DNA of 64,000 nt from Clostridiales bacterium (GCA_025757645.1 CP107216.1:434001-498000); one strand, 5' to 3'; counted from the stretch's first letter, positions 1 through 8,300 are shown. Made by a program: numbers and translations. Notes: generated from the sequence alone by a model not told the origin.

Positions 1-964
1 CGCTGAGCACGCCGATGAGCACGAGGCCCTTGAGCCCGTGCGGGAAGAGCTCGACCACGAGCGCCGCAATGACGTTGTTGGACGACGACAGGTCGGGCAG
101 GATGAGTTTGCCGGCCATGCCGAGGAACGTGCTGGTGCCGGCGATGATGAGCACGAGCACAGCCGCATAGATCGTGCCGGTGCGGGCGGTCCTGGCGTCC
201 CGGGCCGCGATGCAGCGGGTGTAGCTGTCCATGCTCGTGAAAAACGACATGATGGTCGACAGGCCGAGCGCGAGGATCGTCGGCCAGCCCCACGCGCCGA
301 GGTCGAAGAAGCTCGCCGGCAGGTCGGTGACGAGGTTTGCGCCCATCTTGTGCAGCTGCGAGCCGACCAGCGGCACCGCCAGAACGACAATGCCGAGCAG
401 CAGCAGCGCCATCTGCACGATGTCGGTATACGTCACGGCGAGCAGGCCGCCCGTCGAGACATAGAACACGATGACCACGGCCGCGAGGATGTAGCACACG
501 CCGAGATTCCAGCCCGTGAGCACGTTCAGGATCGACGCGCCGGCAACAAACTGCGCCGCCGTGTAGCCGATCATCGCAAGGATGGTCGTGATGCTGGCCA
601 TGGTGCTGTTTTTCTGGTCATAGCGCGCGTGGATCAGCTCGGGGAACGTGACATTCCTCAGCTCGTCACTCACGCGCTTGATGGGCTTGGCCATGACGAG
701 CGCGAAGAGCACGCAGCCGATGGCGATCTCACCCACATACCAGACGCCGGTGATGCCCATGGAATAACTGTTTGAGGATGTACCGATGACGGACGAACCG
801 CCGATCCAGCCGGCCATCCAGAGCGCGCCGATCTTCAGAGCGCCCATCGAGCGGCCGCCCAGATAATAGTCATCCACGCCGGTCTGTTTTTTGTTTGCGA
901 TCAGACCGAGCACGATCATGCCGACAAAGTATGCCAGGATGATGATGACGTCTAGGACATTCAA
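1..964 (-). CDS. Sodium:solute symporter (SSS family), C-terminus outside window
   Basis: I translated this leftward frame directly; it runs off the window edge, leaving about 321 residues. It begins at a TTG (964) placed 10 nt after GGAGG (975-979). The protein is a chain of hydrophobic helices with SSS hallmarks: an N-terminal helix, the DDYYLGGRS segment, then WMAGWIGGSSVIGTSSNSY, which corresponds to the family's substrate/Na+ site region. The family imports solutes such as proline, pantothenate, monocarboxylates or sugars with Na+. It lies downstream of, and on the same strand as, the 2-oxoacid oxidoreductase genes, so a carboxylate substrate is plausible but inferred. The TTG start is less certain than the family call. 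Confidence 0.85.
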   Translation of the reverse strand, partial: MNVLDVIIILAYFVGMIVLGLIANKKQTGVDDYYLGGRSMGALKIGALWMAGWIGGSSVIGTSSNSYSMGITGVWYVGEIAIGCVLFALVMAKPIKRVSDELRNVTFPELIHARYDQKNSTMASITTILAMIGYTAAQFVAGASILNVLTGWNLGVCYILAAVVIVFYVSTGGLLAVTYTDIVQMALLLLGIVVLAVPLVGSQLHKMGANLVTDLPASFFDLGAWGWPTILALGLSTIMSFFTSMDSYTRCIAARDARTARTGTIYAAVLVLIIAGTSTFLGMAGKLILPDLSSSNNVIAALVVELFPHGLKGLVLIGVLS

Positions 965-992
965 AAAATTTACACCTCCAGAGCGGGATTTT

Positions 993-1021
993 CCCGGGGC
1001 GCTGCCGGGCAGCGCCCCGGG
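993..1021 (-). terminator. GC-rich hairpin between oxidoreductase and symporter genes
   Basis: CCCGGGGCGCTG pairs with CAGCGCCCCGGG around a short loop. No T-run follows on the minus strand, so it may reduce transcription into the symporter gene or act on mRNA stability rather than stop transcription fully. Confidence 0.45.
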
Positions 1022-1060
1022 TGCTGATTTCATGAGCAAAGCCCCGTGGAGTTCGCCGGT

Positions 1061-1591
1061 TTAGTGGATCTGCGTGCCGGCGCGGAAGCAGAGGCTGTTT
1101 TTCGGGTTGATCTTGCCCTTCTTCTCGAAGAACTCGTTGGTCAGGCGCTCCAGATCGTCCTCGGTGAACAGATCGGAGTTGGCCGCCATGGCGCCCATCA
1201 TGACGATGTTGGCGCCCTTCGGGTTTTCATGCTCCGCGGCGATCTCGGTCATGGGGACCTTGACGACCTTGATGTCGTCGCGGTATTCGCGCTCGTGCAC
1301 GAGCGAGCTGTTGACCAGCAGCAGGCCGCCCGGGCGCAGGCTGCTCTCGAACTTGTCGATCGCCGGCGCGTTCATGGCCATGAGGATGTCGATCTTCTTG
1401 GCGCAGGGGCTGGCGATCTCCTTGTCGGAGAACTTTATGGTGCAGTTGGCCGTGCCGCCGCGCATCTCGGAGCCGTAGGACGGATACCACAGCACGTTCA
1501 TGCCGAGCTTCATGCCGGCCTCTGCCAGGATCAGACCGGTGGTCAGGACACCCTGGCCGCCGAATCCGGCGCAAATCATTTCTACCATCAT
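1061..1591 (-). CDS. 2-oxoacid:ferredoxin oxidoreductase, gamma subunit
   Basis: A 176-residue protein of the pyruvate/2-oxoacid ferredoxin oxidoreductase gamma family. It shows the N-terminal GFGGQGVLTTG motif and the conserved YPSYGSEMRGGTANC segment seen in KorC/VorC/PorG subunits. It forms the complex with the alpha, beta and ferredoxin subunits encoded just upstream, which converts a 2-oxoacid plus CoA to acyl-CoA, CO2 and reduced ferredoxin. Its start overlaps the stop of the beta gene by 4 nt (ATGA), indicating translational coupling. Whether the substrate is 2-oxoglutarate or a branched-chain oxoacid cannot be decided from the sequence alone. Confidence 0.9.
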   Translation of the reverse strand: MMVEMICAGFGGQGVLTTGLILAEAGMKLGMNVLWYPSYGSEMRGGTANCTIKFSDKEIASPCAKKIDILMAMNAPAIDKFESSLRPGGLLLVNSSLVHEREYRDDIKVVKVPMTEIAAEHENPKGANIVMMGAMAANSDLFTEDDLERLTNEFFEKKGKINPKNSLCFRAGTQIH

Positions 1592-2325
1592 GCCTGATTA
1601 CCACCCTTCTTGTCAATGTATTCGCCGATCGGGAAATACTTGGTCATTTCCGTGTGCACATGCTCGCGGGCCTTCACCGGCGGCATGTTCAGGTTGGTCG
1701 GGCAGGGGCTGAGCAGCTCGACGAGGCTGAAGCCGTCGCCGTTGAGCTGGTGCTCGAACGCCTTGCGGATGAGCTTCTTGCAGTTGTTCATGCCGGCAGG
1801 TCCGACCAGTTCACCGCGTGCCAGATAGGCAATGTCCATCTTGCCGAGCACGTCGACGACGTTGAGCGTGCCGTACTTGGCCGGATCCTTGCCCTTCGGG
1901 GAGGTCGCGGTCTTCTGGTGCGGCAGGGTAGTCGGGGCCATCTGGCCGCCGGTCATGCCGAAGACGCTGTTGTTGACGACGAACACGCAGATGTTGTCGT
2001 TGCGCAGCGCGGCGTGAATGGTCTCCGCCATGCCGATGGAGTAGGCAGCGCCGTCGCCCAGGTAAGCAAAGACCGGGTTCTCGGGGCGGATGTGCTTGAC
2101 GCCGACGGCCGTCGGGATGTCGCGGCCGTGCGCCGCCATGATGGTATCGTAGCGCCAGTAGTCAATGTTGAACGAGCAGCAGGCAACGTCCACGACTGCC
2201 AGCATTTTTTCCTGAATGCCGAGTTCCTCGGAGACCTCGCCGATCAGTCGGGTGGCCAGGCCGTGGCCGCAGCCGGGGCAGAAGCCGGCGGAGGAAAAGA
2301 CAGTTTCGGGTGCTTTGAGTTTCAT
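1588..2325 (-). CDS. 2-oxoacid:ferredoxin oxidoreductase, beta subunit (TPP-binding)
   Basis: 245 residues. The N-terminal FCPGCGHG is the usual start of the TPP-binding beta subunit (KorB/VorA type). A GDGAAYSIGMAETIHAA segment followed by NNSVFGMTGGQ matches the TPP/Mg2+ site of the family. The length fits the short beta subunits of KorABCD/VorABCD complexes. It abuts the alpha gene directly (stop at 2326) and overlaps the gamma gene by 4 nt, so the four genes are clearly one transcription unit. Confidence 0.92.
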   Translation of the reverse strand: MKLKAPETVFSSAGFCPGCGHGLATRLIGEVSEELGIQEKMLAVVDVACCSFNIDYWRYDTIMAAHGRDIPTAVGVKHIRPENPVFAYLGDGAAYSIGMAETIHAALRNDNICVFVVNNSVFGMTGGQMAPTTLPHQKTATSPKGKDPAKYGTLNVVDVLGKMDIAYLARGELVGPAGMNNCKKLIRKAFEHQLNGDGFSLVELLSPCPTNLNMPPVKAREHVHTEMTKYFPIGEYIDKKGGNQA

Positions 2326-3378
2326 TTATTTCCCCTCCTTTTCCAGCATGGCCTTGGCCTGCGCGACGATCTCTTCCGGTTCCGGCAGACCAAAGAACGT
2401 GCCATAGAAGCCGACCGGATACTTGTTTTCCACAGCCAGCTTCACATCGTCGACCATCTGGCCGAGGATGTTGATCTCGACCGTCATGAACGCCTTGGCG
2501 TTCTTGCAGGTCTCAAACGCCTTGACCGGGTACGGCCAGAGCGTGATCGGGCGGATCAGGCCGAGTTTGAAGCCCTCGGCGCGGGCCATGTTCACCGCTT
2601 CCTTCGAGATGCGGGAGCTGATGCCGTAAGCCACGAGCACCACGTCGGCGTCCTCCGCCTGGTAGGACTCCCAGCGCTGCTCGTTGTCCTCGATCGCCTG
2701 ATACTTGCTGCGCAGGAACTCGGGGTACTGCGGGTTGGTGTAGTAGACGTTCTGGACCTTGCGGGGCGCCTGGCCGGCCTTGCAGCCGCGGATCGCCCAG
2801 TCATACTGGTCAATGTCGTGCTCGACGAAATCCTTGAGCTCAACGCCTTCGACCATCTGGCCGATGGCGGCGTCGGACGCGACCAACACGGGGTGGCGGT
2901 ACTTCTCCGCCAGATCAAAGGCAGTGGTCATCATGTCGCAGTTTTCCTGCACGGAGGCCGGAGCCAGCACGATGGTGCGGTAGTCGCCGTGGCCGCCGCC
3001 GCGGGTCATCTGCCAGTAGTCGCCCTGGCCCTGCGCGATGTCGCCGAGGCCGGTGCCGATACGCATGACGTTGATGATGACAGCCGGAAGATCCGCCGCG
3101 ACGAGATAGGAGATGCCCTCCTGATTCAGGGAGAAGCCGGGGCCGGCGGAGCTGGTCAGCGCACGCGCGCCGGCCGCTGCCGCGCCGAGGAGCATGTTGA
3201 TGCCCGCGAGTTCGGATTCGGTCTGCACGAACGTGCCGCCCACTTCGTCCATACGCTTGGCCAGGTACTCCAGGATCTCGGTCTGCGGGGTGATGGGATA
3301 ACCGCTGTAAAAACGGCAGCCGGCGAGCAGCGCCGCTTCTGCCAGGGCCTCATTGCCCTTCATAAGTTGTTTGCTCAT
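2326..3378 (-). CDS. 2-oxoacid:ferredoxin oxidoreductase, alpha subunit (VorB-like)
   Basis: 350 residues with GNEALAEAALLAGCRFYSGYPITPQTEI at the N-terminus, shown here only to identify the pyrimidine-binding domain I of the family: key residues are GNEA and GYPITP. The ALTSSAGPGFSL segment follows. The length matches the 350-residue alpha subunits usually annotated VorB (3-methyl-2-oxobutanoate) or KorA-like. It lies 11 nt after the small ferredoxin gene. Substrate preference is not resolvable by eye; the neighbouring hydroxyacid racemase and transporters suggest a role in carboxylic-acid catabolism. Confidence 0.9.
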   Translation of the reverse strand: MSKQLMKGNEALAEAALLAGCRFYSGYPITPQTEILEYLAKRMDEVGGTFVQTESELAGINMLLGAAAAGARALTSSAGPGFSLNQEGISYLVAADLPAVIINVMRIGTGLGDIAQGQGDYWQMTRGGGHGDYRTIVLAPASVQENCDMMTTAFDLAEKYRHPVLVASDAAIGQMVEGVELKDFVEHDIDQYDWAIRGCKAGQAPRKVQNVYYTNPQYPEFLRSKYQAIEDNEQRWESYQAEDADVVLVAYGISSRISKEAVNMARAEGFKLGLIRPITLWPYPVKAFETCKNAKAFMTVEINILGQMVDDVKLAVENKYPVGFYGTFFGLPEPEEIVAQAKAMLEKEGK

Positions 3379-3389
3379 GTTCTTACCTC

Positions 3390-3590
3390 TTATTCCAGGA
3401 TTTCAAAAACACTGTCGGGGCACACGCGGTAGCACGTGCCGCAGGCGACGCACAGCGCGTCGTCGACCTGAACGGTGTCATAGCCCTTGTCGTTGATGTT
3501 GCCGGAGAACGACAGCGCCTTGCGCGGGCAGTCGTTCACGCAGTAACCACAGCCTTTGCAGCGGGCCGTGTTGATCTTGATTTTGCTCAT
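3390..3590 (-). CDS. 2x[4Fe-4S] ferredoxin subunit of the oxidoreductase
   Basis: 66 residues with two CxxCxxCxxxCP motifs (CKGCGYCVNDCP and CVACGTCYRVCP), enough for two [4Fe-4S] clusters. It is the first of the four oxidoreductase genes and is the electron-transfer (delta) subunit of VorD/KorD type. The gap to the upstream MFS gene is about 30 nt, so the transporter and enzyme are probably cotranscribed. The ATG is preceded by AAGGAGG. Confidence 0.92.
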   Translation of the reverse strand: MSKIKINTARCKGCGYCVNDCPRKALSFSGNINDKGYDTVQVDDALCVACGTCYRVCPDSVFEILE

Positions 3591-3621
3591 GGATAAGCCT
3601 CCTTGTTATTTGCGGGGAATG

Positions 3622-4920
3622 TTACGCTGCGTTGGCAGCGGCCGCATTCCGCTTTGCAACCTTTTTCGCCTGCGCGATGGCCCAGACGGCCGCGATCACG
3701 CCCAGCACCGCCGTGCCGACGCCGTAGAAGAGGATCTTCGTGTAGCCCGCGTCGCCGTAGGCGTCGATCCAGTTGCCGAACATCGTGTGCACGAACATAT
3801 CCGGAATGTAGCCGACAAACGTCGCGATGGCAACGGCCGTCGCGGAGATGTGCGTCGGAATGCCCATTTCCGGCTGGATGGAGAAATATGTGCCCTTGCA
3901 CAGGAACATGGCGATGCCGACCAGCAGCAGCAAAACCACGAGCAGACCGCCGCTCGTGCCGCCGGGCAGAACCAGGAAGATGCCGATCGTCACCAGGCAG
4001 GCAAGCTGGCCGAGCAGCTGCTCCTTGGCGACAGACTTGAACGCCTTATCGGCCAGATAGCCGCCGAGTGGGCCGCCGATCAGGCGGCAGCCGTAAGTGC
4101 GGAACGTGCCGATGGTGGCCGCCAGCGTTGCGGACATGCCGAGCACGCCCGTGCTGTACGGCGTCAGGTAGCTGGCCACGGCGGAGATGGTCACATAGCA
4201 CCAGACCAGGATGGCCATGATCCACACGCCGGGGATCTTAAAGGCGGACACATAGTCCTTGAAGGTGATCTTTTTCTGATTTTCTTTTTCTTCTTCGCTC
4301 ACGCCGTAAGCCGCGTCTTTCGGCATCAGGATCGCAACCAGGATGCCGGACACGATGGACAGACCGCCCATGAATGCCAGCGCGCTCTTGAAGCCGGTGA
4401 TGAGGTCGCTGCCGCCGACGACGGCCATGACGCCGATCATGATGAAGCTCAGCAGCAGGGAAGCCAGACCGTTGAGGGCCTCGAAGATGCCGTACATACG
4501 GCCCTGCTCTTCGTCGGTGCCCGTCATGCGGATGCCCTTCATGATGGCCGGCCAGAAAGCGAAGCCGCCGGTCAGGCCCATGAGCAGCCAGATGATGACG
4601 GCCATGGTGTAGCTCTTATACGTGAACATGAACAGGAAGCTCAGCGCTGCCTGACCAAAGATGGAGATCAGCAGAACCGGCTTCGGGTTGAACTTGTCTC
4701 CGATCCAGCCGCCGGGCAGGTAGGAGACGGTGCAGCAGATGCAGTAAGCGGTCATCAGAGAGCCGAGCTGGGCATTCGTGCAGCCCATGGCGGCAATCAT
4801 CTGATCGTAGAAGCTGGACTTCATGTACGGCATGACGTACATAAAGCCGTAAGCGATCCCGAGTGCGAACAGCAGCAGGAAACGCTTGACATTTTTCGAT
4901 GCGTTGCTCGTGTTTGACAT
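3622..4920 (-). CDS. Major facilitator superfamily transporter
   Basis: 432 residues, about 12 hydrophobic segments with a charged central loop (around residues 205-225, SEEEKENQKK). The segment GGWIGDKFNPKPVL after TM2 matches the MFS loop 2-3 signature. It resembles the GlpT/organic-acid and OFA-like branches, but I cannot fix the substrate. It heads the leftward cluster with the oxidoreductase genes and faces the FadR-family regulator across an intergenic region containing its probable operators. An acid such as lactate or another 2-hydroxy- or 2-oxoacid is the most economical guess. Confidence 0.85.
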   Translation of the reverse strand: MSNTSNASKNVKRFLLLFALGIAYGFMYVMPYMKSSFYDQMIAAMGCTNAQLGSLMTAYCICCTVSYLPGGWIGDKFNPKPVLLISIFGQAALSFLFMFTYKSYTMAVIIWLLMGLTGGFAFWPAIMKGIRMTGTDEEQGRMYGIFEALNGLASLLLSFIMIGVMAVVGGSDLITGFKSALAFMGGLSIVSGILVAILMPKDAAYGVSEEEKENQKKITFKDYVSAFKIPGVWIMAILVWCYVTISAVASYLTPYSTGVLGMSATLAATIGTFRTYGCRLIGGPLGGYLADKAFKSVAKEQLLGQLACLVTIGIFLVLPGGTSGGLLVVLLLLVGIAMFLCKGTYFSIQPEMGIPTHISATAVAIATFVGYIPDMFVHTMFGNWIDAYGDAGYTKILFYGVGTAVLGVIAAVWAIAQAKKVAKRNAAAANAA

Positions 4921-5061
4921 GTTTCTTCTTCTCCTCTAAGTTACATTTTCATTCCAAATTCTCTGCTTTTGCGATACAGGGGGAATGCTCTCCATTTCTC
5001 TCGATGGCTCACCTCACTCGGTCCGTATTGGTTTTTCCAACTCCGTGTCCCATTTCTCATC

Positions 5062-5076
5062 ATTTGTCTGACAAAT
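5062..5076. promoter_or_regulatory. FadR-type operator 1 (ATTTGTCTGACAAAT)
   Basis: A perfect 15-bp palindrome centred on T5069. The TTGTC-N-GACAA core is the kind of site bound by several GntR/FadR-family regulators of hydroxyacid and sugar-acid genes. It ends 2 nt before the rightward -35 element. Confidence 0.75.
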
Positions 5077-5134
5077 CATTGACTTAAAAAAAAGAATGTG
5101 CTAATGTAGACACAGATGGAAAACCTCCCGATAA

Positions 5135-5145
5135 TTGTCAGACAA
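5135..5145. promoter_or_regulatory. FadR-type operator 2 (TTGTCAGACAA)
   Basis: A second perfect TTGTC-N-GACAA palindrome, about 28 nt downstream of the proposed rightward -10 element, a position suited to repression. Confidence 0.72.
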
Positions 5146-5188
5146 CTTTCCGGCGAATAAGGAAAGGACCTGATGTAGGCCCTCAAAT

Positions 5189-5199
5189 TTGTCTGACAC
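5189..5199. promoter_or_regulatory. FadR-type operator 3 (TTGTCTGACAC)
   Basis: A third copy with one mismatch in the right half. Centre-to-centre distances of about 71 and 54 nt from the other copies could allow looping or control of an unlocated leftward promoter. Confidence 0.6.
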
Positions 5200-5303
5200 A
5201 TTTGATTATTTCAATCATACCATCGCTTTTTTTCTTTGTAAATAATCATAATGTTCAAAAAATCGACGCAATTTTTGTGAATATCGCTTAGCGAGGTGAC
5301 AGC

Positions 5304-6044
5304 ATGAAACCGAAGTCCAGCACAAACTATAAAAAAATCGTGGACGCCGTCCTCGACCAGATCAACCACGGCCAGCTCCAGAAAGGCGACAAATTGCCGA
5401 CGGAGCTGTCCCTGGCGACGAAGTTTGACGTCAGCCGCACGTGCGTGCGCGAGGCGATCAAGAGTCTGGAGGCCATGGGCATCGTACAGAGCATCCAGGG
5501 CAGCGGCTCGTACATCACGAACACGCCGGAGCTGTCGATCAACCGGCCGATCTGCGCGCTGTTCGCGCTGAGCAACAGCACGCTGGAAAATGTGCTGGAT
5601 CTGCGCATCGTGCTCGAGACGGACGTGTGCCGGGACATCATCCGCAGCGCGACCGACGACGAGATCGAGCGCCTGTGCGCTCTGGCCGATTACGACTATA
5701 TCGGCACGCCGATCGACCGGCAGTCCGTGCTGGACTCGCAGTTTCACAATTCGCTCATGCGCATGTCGCACAACGCCCTCATCAAATACATCTACACCAC
5801 GCTGTCCTCGCTCATGGACATCTACCGCGCGCGTGTGCTCGAGGAGACCTGGCGGCTGGACGAAAACGCGCTGACGCGCGCCGGACACCAGGCCATCTGT
5901 CAGGCCCTGCGTGACCGCGACGAAGCCGCCGTGGCCGCCGCCATCTACGACCACCTGACGCTGACCGGCCCGTACCGCGAGTGCCTGATCGAGCAGGATG
6001 CGGAAGATGAGAAAGCGCGTCGATCCCAGGAGGATTCTCTATGA
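5304..6044 (+). CDS. FadR-family (GntR superfamily) transcriptional regulator
   Basis: 246 residues: winged helix-turn-helix at about 8-75 (LPTELSLATKFDVSRTCVRE is the GntR recognition region) and an FCD-type ligand domain at about 90-230 (LDLRIVLETDVC, then conserved Asp/His in the helical bundle). Such regulators usually bind TTGTCNGACAA-like palindromes and respond to hydroxy-, keto- or sugar acids. Three such palindromes lie directly upstream. The start is supported by GAGGTG 6 nt before the ATG. Its stop overlaps the racemase start by 4 nt, so regulator and racemase form an operon that is probably autoregulated. Confidence 0.9.
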   Translation: MKPKSSTNYKKIVDAVLDQINHGQLQKGDKLPTELSLATKFDVSRTCVREAIKSLEAMGIVQSIQGSGSYITNTPELSINRPICALFALSNSTLENVLDLRIVLETDVCRDIIRSATDDEIERLCALADYDYIGTPIDRQSVLDSQFHNSLMRMSHNALIKYIYTTLSSLMDIYRARVLEETWRLDENALTRAGHQAICQALRDRDEAAVAAAIYDHLTLTGPYRECLIEQDAEDEKARRSQEDSL

Positions 6045-7291
6045 AAACATTTGACCTGCCTTCCAACAGCAACTACGGCGACCAGCCGATCCCGATCGCG
6101 TTCCCCGACAACTGGGACGTGCATATCTCCAAGATCCACGGCTATGACACCCCGGCCCTGACCGAGGCGCAGATTGTGGAGAAGATCCACGCCGCCATCG
6201 GCGCCAAGCCCATCTCCGAGGGCGCCGCCGGCAAGAAGAGTGCCGTCATCATCATCGACGACATCACCCGTCCGACGCCGTGCGAGCCGATCGCCAAGGC
6301 CGTCATCGCGGAGCTGCGCGCCGCCGGCGTGCCGAAGGAGAACATCTGGTTCATCATCGCGCTCGGCACCCACGGTGTCATGTACCGCACGGAGTTCGTG
6401 CGCAAGCTCGGCGAGGAGATCGTCGAAAACTACGAGGTGCACAACCACAACCTGTTCTTTAACCACGTGTTCGTCGGCAACACGACCAACAACGTGCCCG
6501 TCGAGATCAATGCCGACGTCATGTCCGCCGACTACAAGATCGCCATCGGCACGACCATGGCCCACAGCTACTACGGCTTCAGCGGCGGCGCCAAGTGCAT
6601 CCTGCCGGGCGTGAGCTCGCTGCGCACGATCATACGCAACCACAGCTTCACGACGACGACGGAGTTCAACATGGGCAACCCCCACACGCTCATGCGCAGC
6701 GACGCCGAGCAGGCCGCGCGCATGATGGGGCTCGACTTCAAGATCGACGCCATCCTCAACGGCCACGCGCAGATCTGCAACCTGTTCGCCGGCGACTTTG
6801 AGGCCGAGATCCAGCACGCGGCCGCCTACGCCGCCGAGCACTACGCGGCAAAGTTCGTGCCCGACTGCGATGTGGTCATCGCCAACAACTACTTCAAGCC
6901 CGCCGAGGCCAACTGCGCCTACACGCCCGAGGTCATTGCCTCGCTCAAGGACGGCGGCTCGTTCGTGCTCGCGGCCAACTCCCCGTTCGGCCCGTGTGTG
7001 CACTTTTTGTACGACAAGTGGGGCCACTCCGCCCCCGGCGGCATGATGTGGTCCGGCTGCTACACGAAGGGCAAAAACATGGCCCACGCTGTCGTATTTG
7101 CCGAGCACACCGTCAAGGGCATGCGCGATCCGTGGTACATCGACGAGCACTCCGGCGCTGAATACGTCAAGACGTGGTCGGACGCCCTGCGCATCCTCGA
7201 CGACGGCACGCCGAAAAAGGTCGTGCTCTACCCGAACGCCGAGTGCCAGGTGCTCGATAACTCCAAGCAGTTTTACAAGCAGGGCAAATAA
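6041..7291 (+). CDS. LarA-like nickel-pincer hydroxyacid racemase (DUF2088)
   Basis: 416 residues. Family hallmarks are visible: DDITRPTP with D73/R77, ALGTHG with H111, MAHSYYG with H175, GFSGGAK with K185 and the NHSF histidine H201. These sit almost exactly where the D/R, H108, H174, K184 and H200 residues of lactate racemase LarA lie, so the pincer-cofactor lysine and both acid/base histidines are present. The enzyme would racemise or epimerise a 2-hydroxyacid in the cytoplasm. The cofactor genes larB, larC and larE are not in this window. Neighbouring 2-oxoacid oxidoreductase and FadR regulator support hydroxyacid catabolism, though the exact substrate may not be lactate. Confidence 0.88.
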   Translation: MKTFDLPSNSNYGDQPIPIAFPDNWDVHISKIHGYDTPALTEAQIVEKIHAAIGAKPISEGAAGKKSAVIIIDDITRPTPCEPIAKAVIAELRAAGVPKENIWFIIALGTHGVMYRTEFVRKLGEEIVENYEVHNHNLFFNHVFVGNTTNNVPVEINADVMSADYKIAIGTTMAHSYYGFSGGAKCILPGVSSLRTIIRNHSFTTTTEFNMGNPHTLMRSDAEQAARMMGLDFKIDAILNGHAQICNLFAGDFEAEIQHAAAYAAEHYAAKFVPDCDVVIANNYFKPAEANCAYTPEVIASLKDGGSFVLAANSPFGPCVHFLYDKWGHSAPGGMMWSGCYTKGKNMAHAVVFAEHTVKGMRDPWYIDEHSGAEYVKTWSDALRILDDGTPKKVVLYPNAECQVLDNSKQFYKQGK

Positions 7292-7312
7292 GCAGGATTT
7301 TCCGTGTGAAAC

Positions 7313-7344
7313 GGGCGGGAACGCATTGCGTTCCCGCCCATTTT
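7313..7344 (+). terminator. Terminator after the racemase gene
   Basis: GGGCGGGAACGC / GCGTTCCCGCCC around ATT, followed by TTTT. A 12-bp perfect stem. Confidence 0.88.
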
Positions 7345-7354
7345 CGCGTACAAT
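7326..7354 (+). promoter_or_regulatory. Promoter overlapping the terminator
   Basis: TTGCGT (7326-7331), 17 nt, TACAAT (7349-7354). The -35 lies inside the loop and right arm of the preceding terminator, so a new transcript for the next two genes starts as the old one ends. Confidence 0.6.
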
Positions 7355-7382
7355 AGACAAAACGAAAGCGAGGTGAGCGCGC

Positions 7383-7646
7383 ATGGAAACGCGCGTGGCG
7401 CTGATCGGCATCATCGTGGAAAACAGCGAGAGCACAGCGCAGCTCAACGCCCTGCTGCACGACGCGGGGCAGTACATCATCGGCCGCATGGGCCTGCCCT
7501 ACCGCGCTAAGGGCGTCAGCATCATCAGCGTCGTGCTCGACGCGCCGCAGGACGTGATCTCCGCGCTCGCGGGGCGCATCGGCCGCCTGCCGGGCGTGAG
7601 CGCCAAGACCGCCTATTCCAAACCGTTCCCGCCCGCCGGGGACTGA
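7383..7646 (+). CDS. TM1266-type iron-only hydrogenase system regulator
   Basis: 87 residues with an ACT-like fold pattern: RVALIGIIVEN at the start, then GQYIIGRMGLPYRAKGVSIISVVLDA. This matches the small TM1266-like proteins commonly encoded with [FeFe]-hydrogenase maturation or structural genes and described as putative hydrogenase-system regulators. A [FeFe] hydrogenase gene lies about 4.6 kb to the right, but no hydE/F/G is in the window. GAGGTG precedes the ATG. The role is assigned by family only; its ligand is unknown. Confidence 0.8.
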   Translation: METRVALIGIIVENSESTAQLNALLHDAGQYIIGRMGLPYRAKGVSIISVVLDAPQDVISALAGRIGRLPGVSAKTAYSKPFPPAGD

Positions 7647-7670
7647 CCGCACCGATCGGAGGGACCACCC

Positions 7671-8300
7671 ATGCACATTCCCAAGGGCGCGAGCCAGACG
7701 TGCGCGCTGCTGACCTTTGACGACGCGCTGCACTATACCCGGCACGACGACTATGACGCCGCGCGCTGGCTGTACGTGCCGCCGTACTACACCGAATACC
7801 GTTACATCCTCGGCACGCGGGGCGAAAACCCGCTCATCTGCATCGGCATCAACCCGTCGACCGCGCAGCCGGGCGATCTCGACAACACGCTCAAGAGCGT
7901 CGAGCGCATCGCCCTCGGCAACGGGTATGACAGCTTCACGATGTTCAACGTTTACCCCCAGCGTGCGACCGACCCGAACGCCATGGACACGACCTTCAAC
8001 CGCGCGCTGCACGAGCAGAACATGGCAGCCTTCCGCTACGTGCTCGGGCAGTACGCGCCCGGCAACCGGCCGGCTGTGTGGGCCGCGTGGGGCACGCTGA
8101 TCGAAAAGCGGCCGTACCTGTTCGACGCGCTCGAGGAAATGCTCGCCATCGGCGAGGAGTTTCATGCGCAGTGGCTGACGTTCGGCCCCCGGTCGAAGGC
8201 CGGACACCCGCACCACCCGCTCTATCTCCGGCGCGACAGCGTGCCGGAGCCGTTTGACGTGCGCGCCTACTGCGCGGTGCAGCGCGCGCGCCTGAAATGA
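7671..8300 (+). CDS. DUF1643 domain protein
   Basis: 209 residues. The segment NPLICIGINPSTAQPGDLDNT followed by MFNVYPQRATDP fits the DUF1643 family, whose biochemical role is not established. A later WAAWGTLIEKR segment belongs to the same domain. It follows the hydrogenase-regulator gene by 24 nt on the same strand, with GGAGGG before the ATG, so the two are probably cotranscribed. No catalytic assignment is attempted. Confidence 0.75.
   Translation: MHIPKGASQTCALLTFDDALHYTRHDDYDAARWLYVPPYYTEYRYILGTRGENPLICIGINPSTAQPGDLDNTLKSVERIALGNGYDSFTMFNVYPQRATDPNAMDTTFNRALHEQNMAAFRYVLGQYAPGNRPAVWAAWGTLIEKRPYLFDALEEMLAIGEEFHAQWLTFGPRSKAGHPHHPLYLRRDSVPEPFDVRAYCAVQRARLK

Larger units (their letters stand above)
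4921..5303. promoter_or_regulatory. Divergent control region of the hydroxy/oxoacid cluster
   Basis: This 383-nt AT-richer gap holds no gene. It separates the leftward transporter-oxidoreductase cluster from the rightward regulator-racemase pair and contains three near-identical palindromes (listed separately) plus a rightward promoter, TTGACT (5079-5084), 17 nt, TAATGT (5102-5107). One operator lies just upstream of this promoter and two downstream of it. That arrangement would let one repressor control both directions. Confidence 0.7.

Noticed and set aside
1654..3432. A rightward frame of about 590 codons opposite the oxidoreductase genes
   Set aside because: Shadow of the alpha and beta subunits, whose catalytic motifs are on the minus strand.
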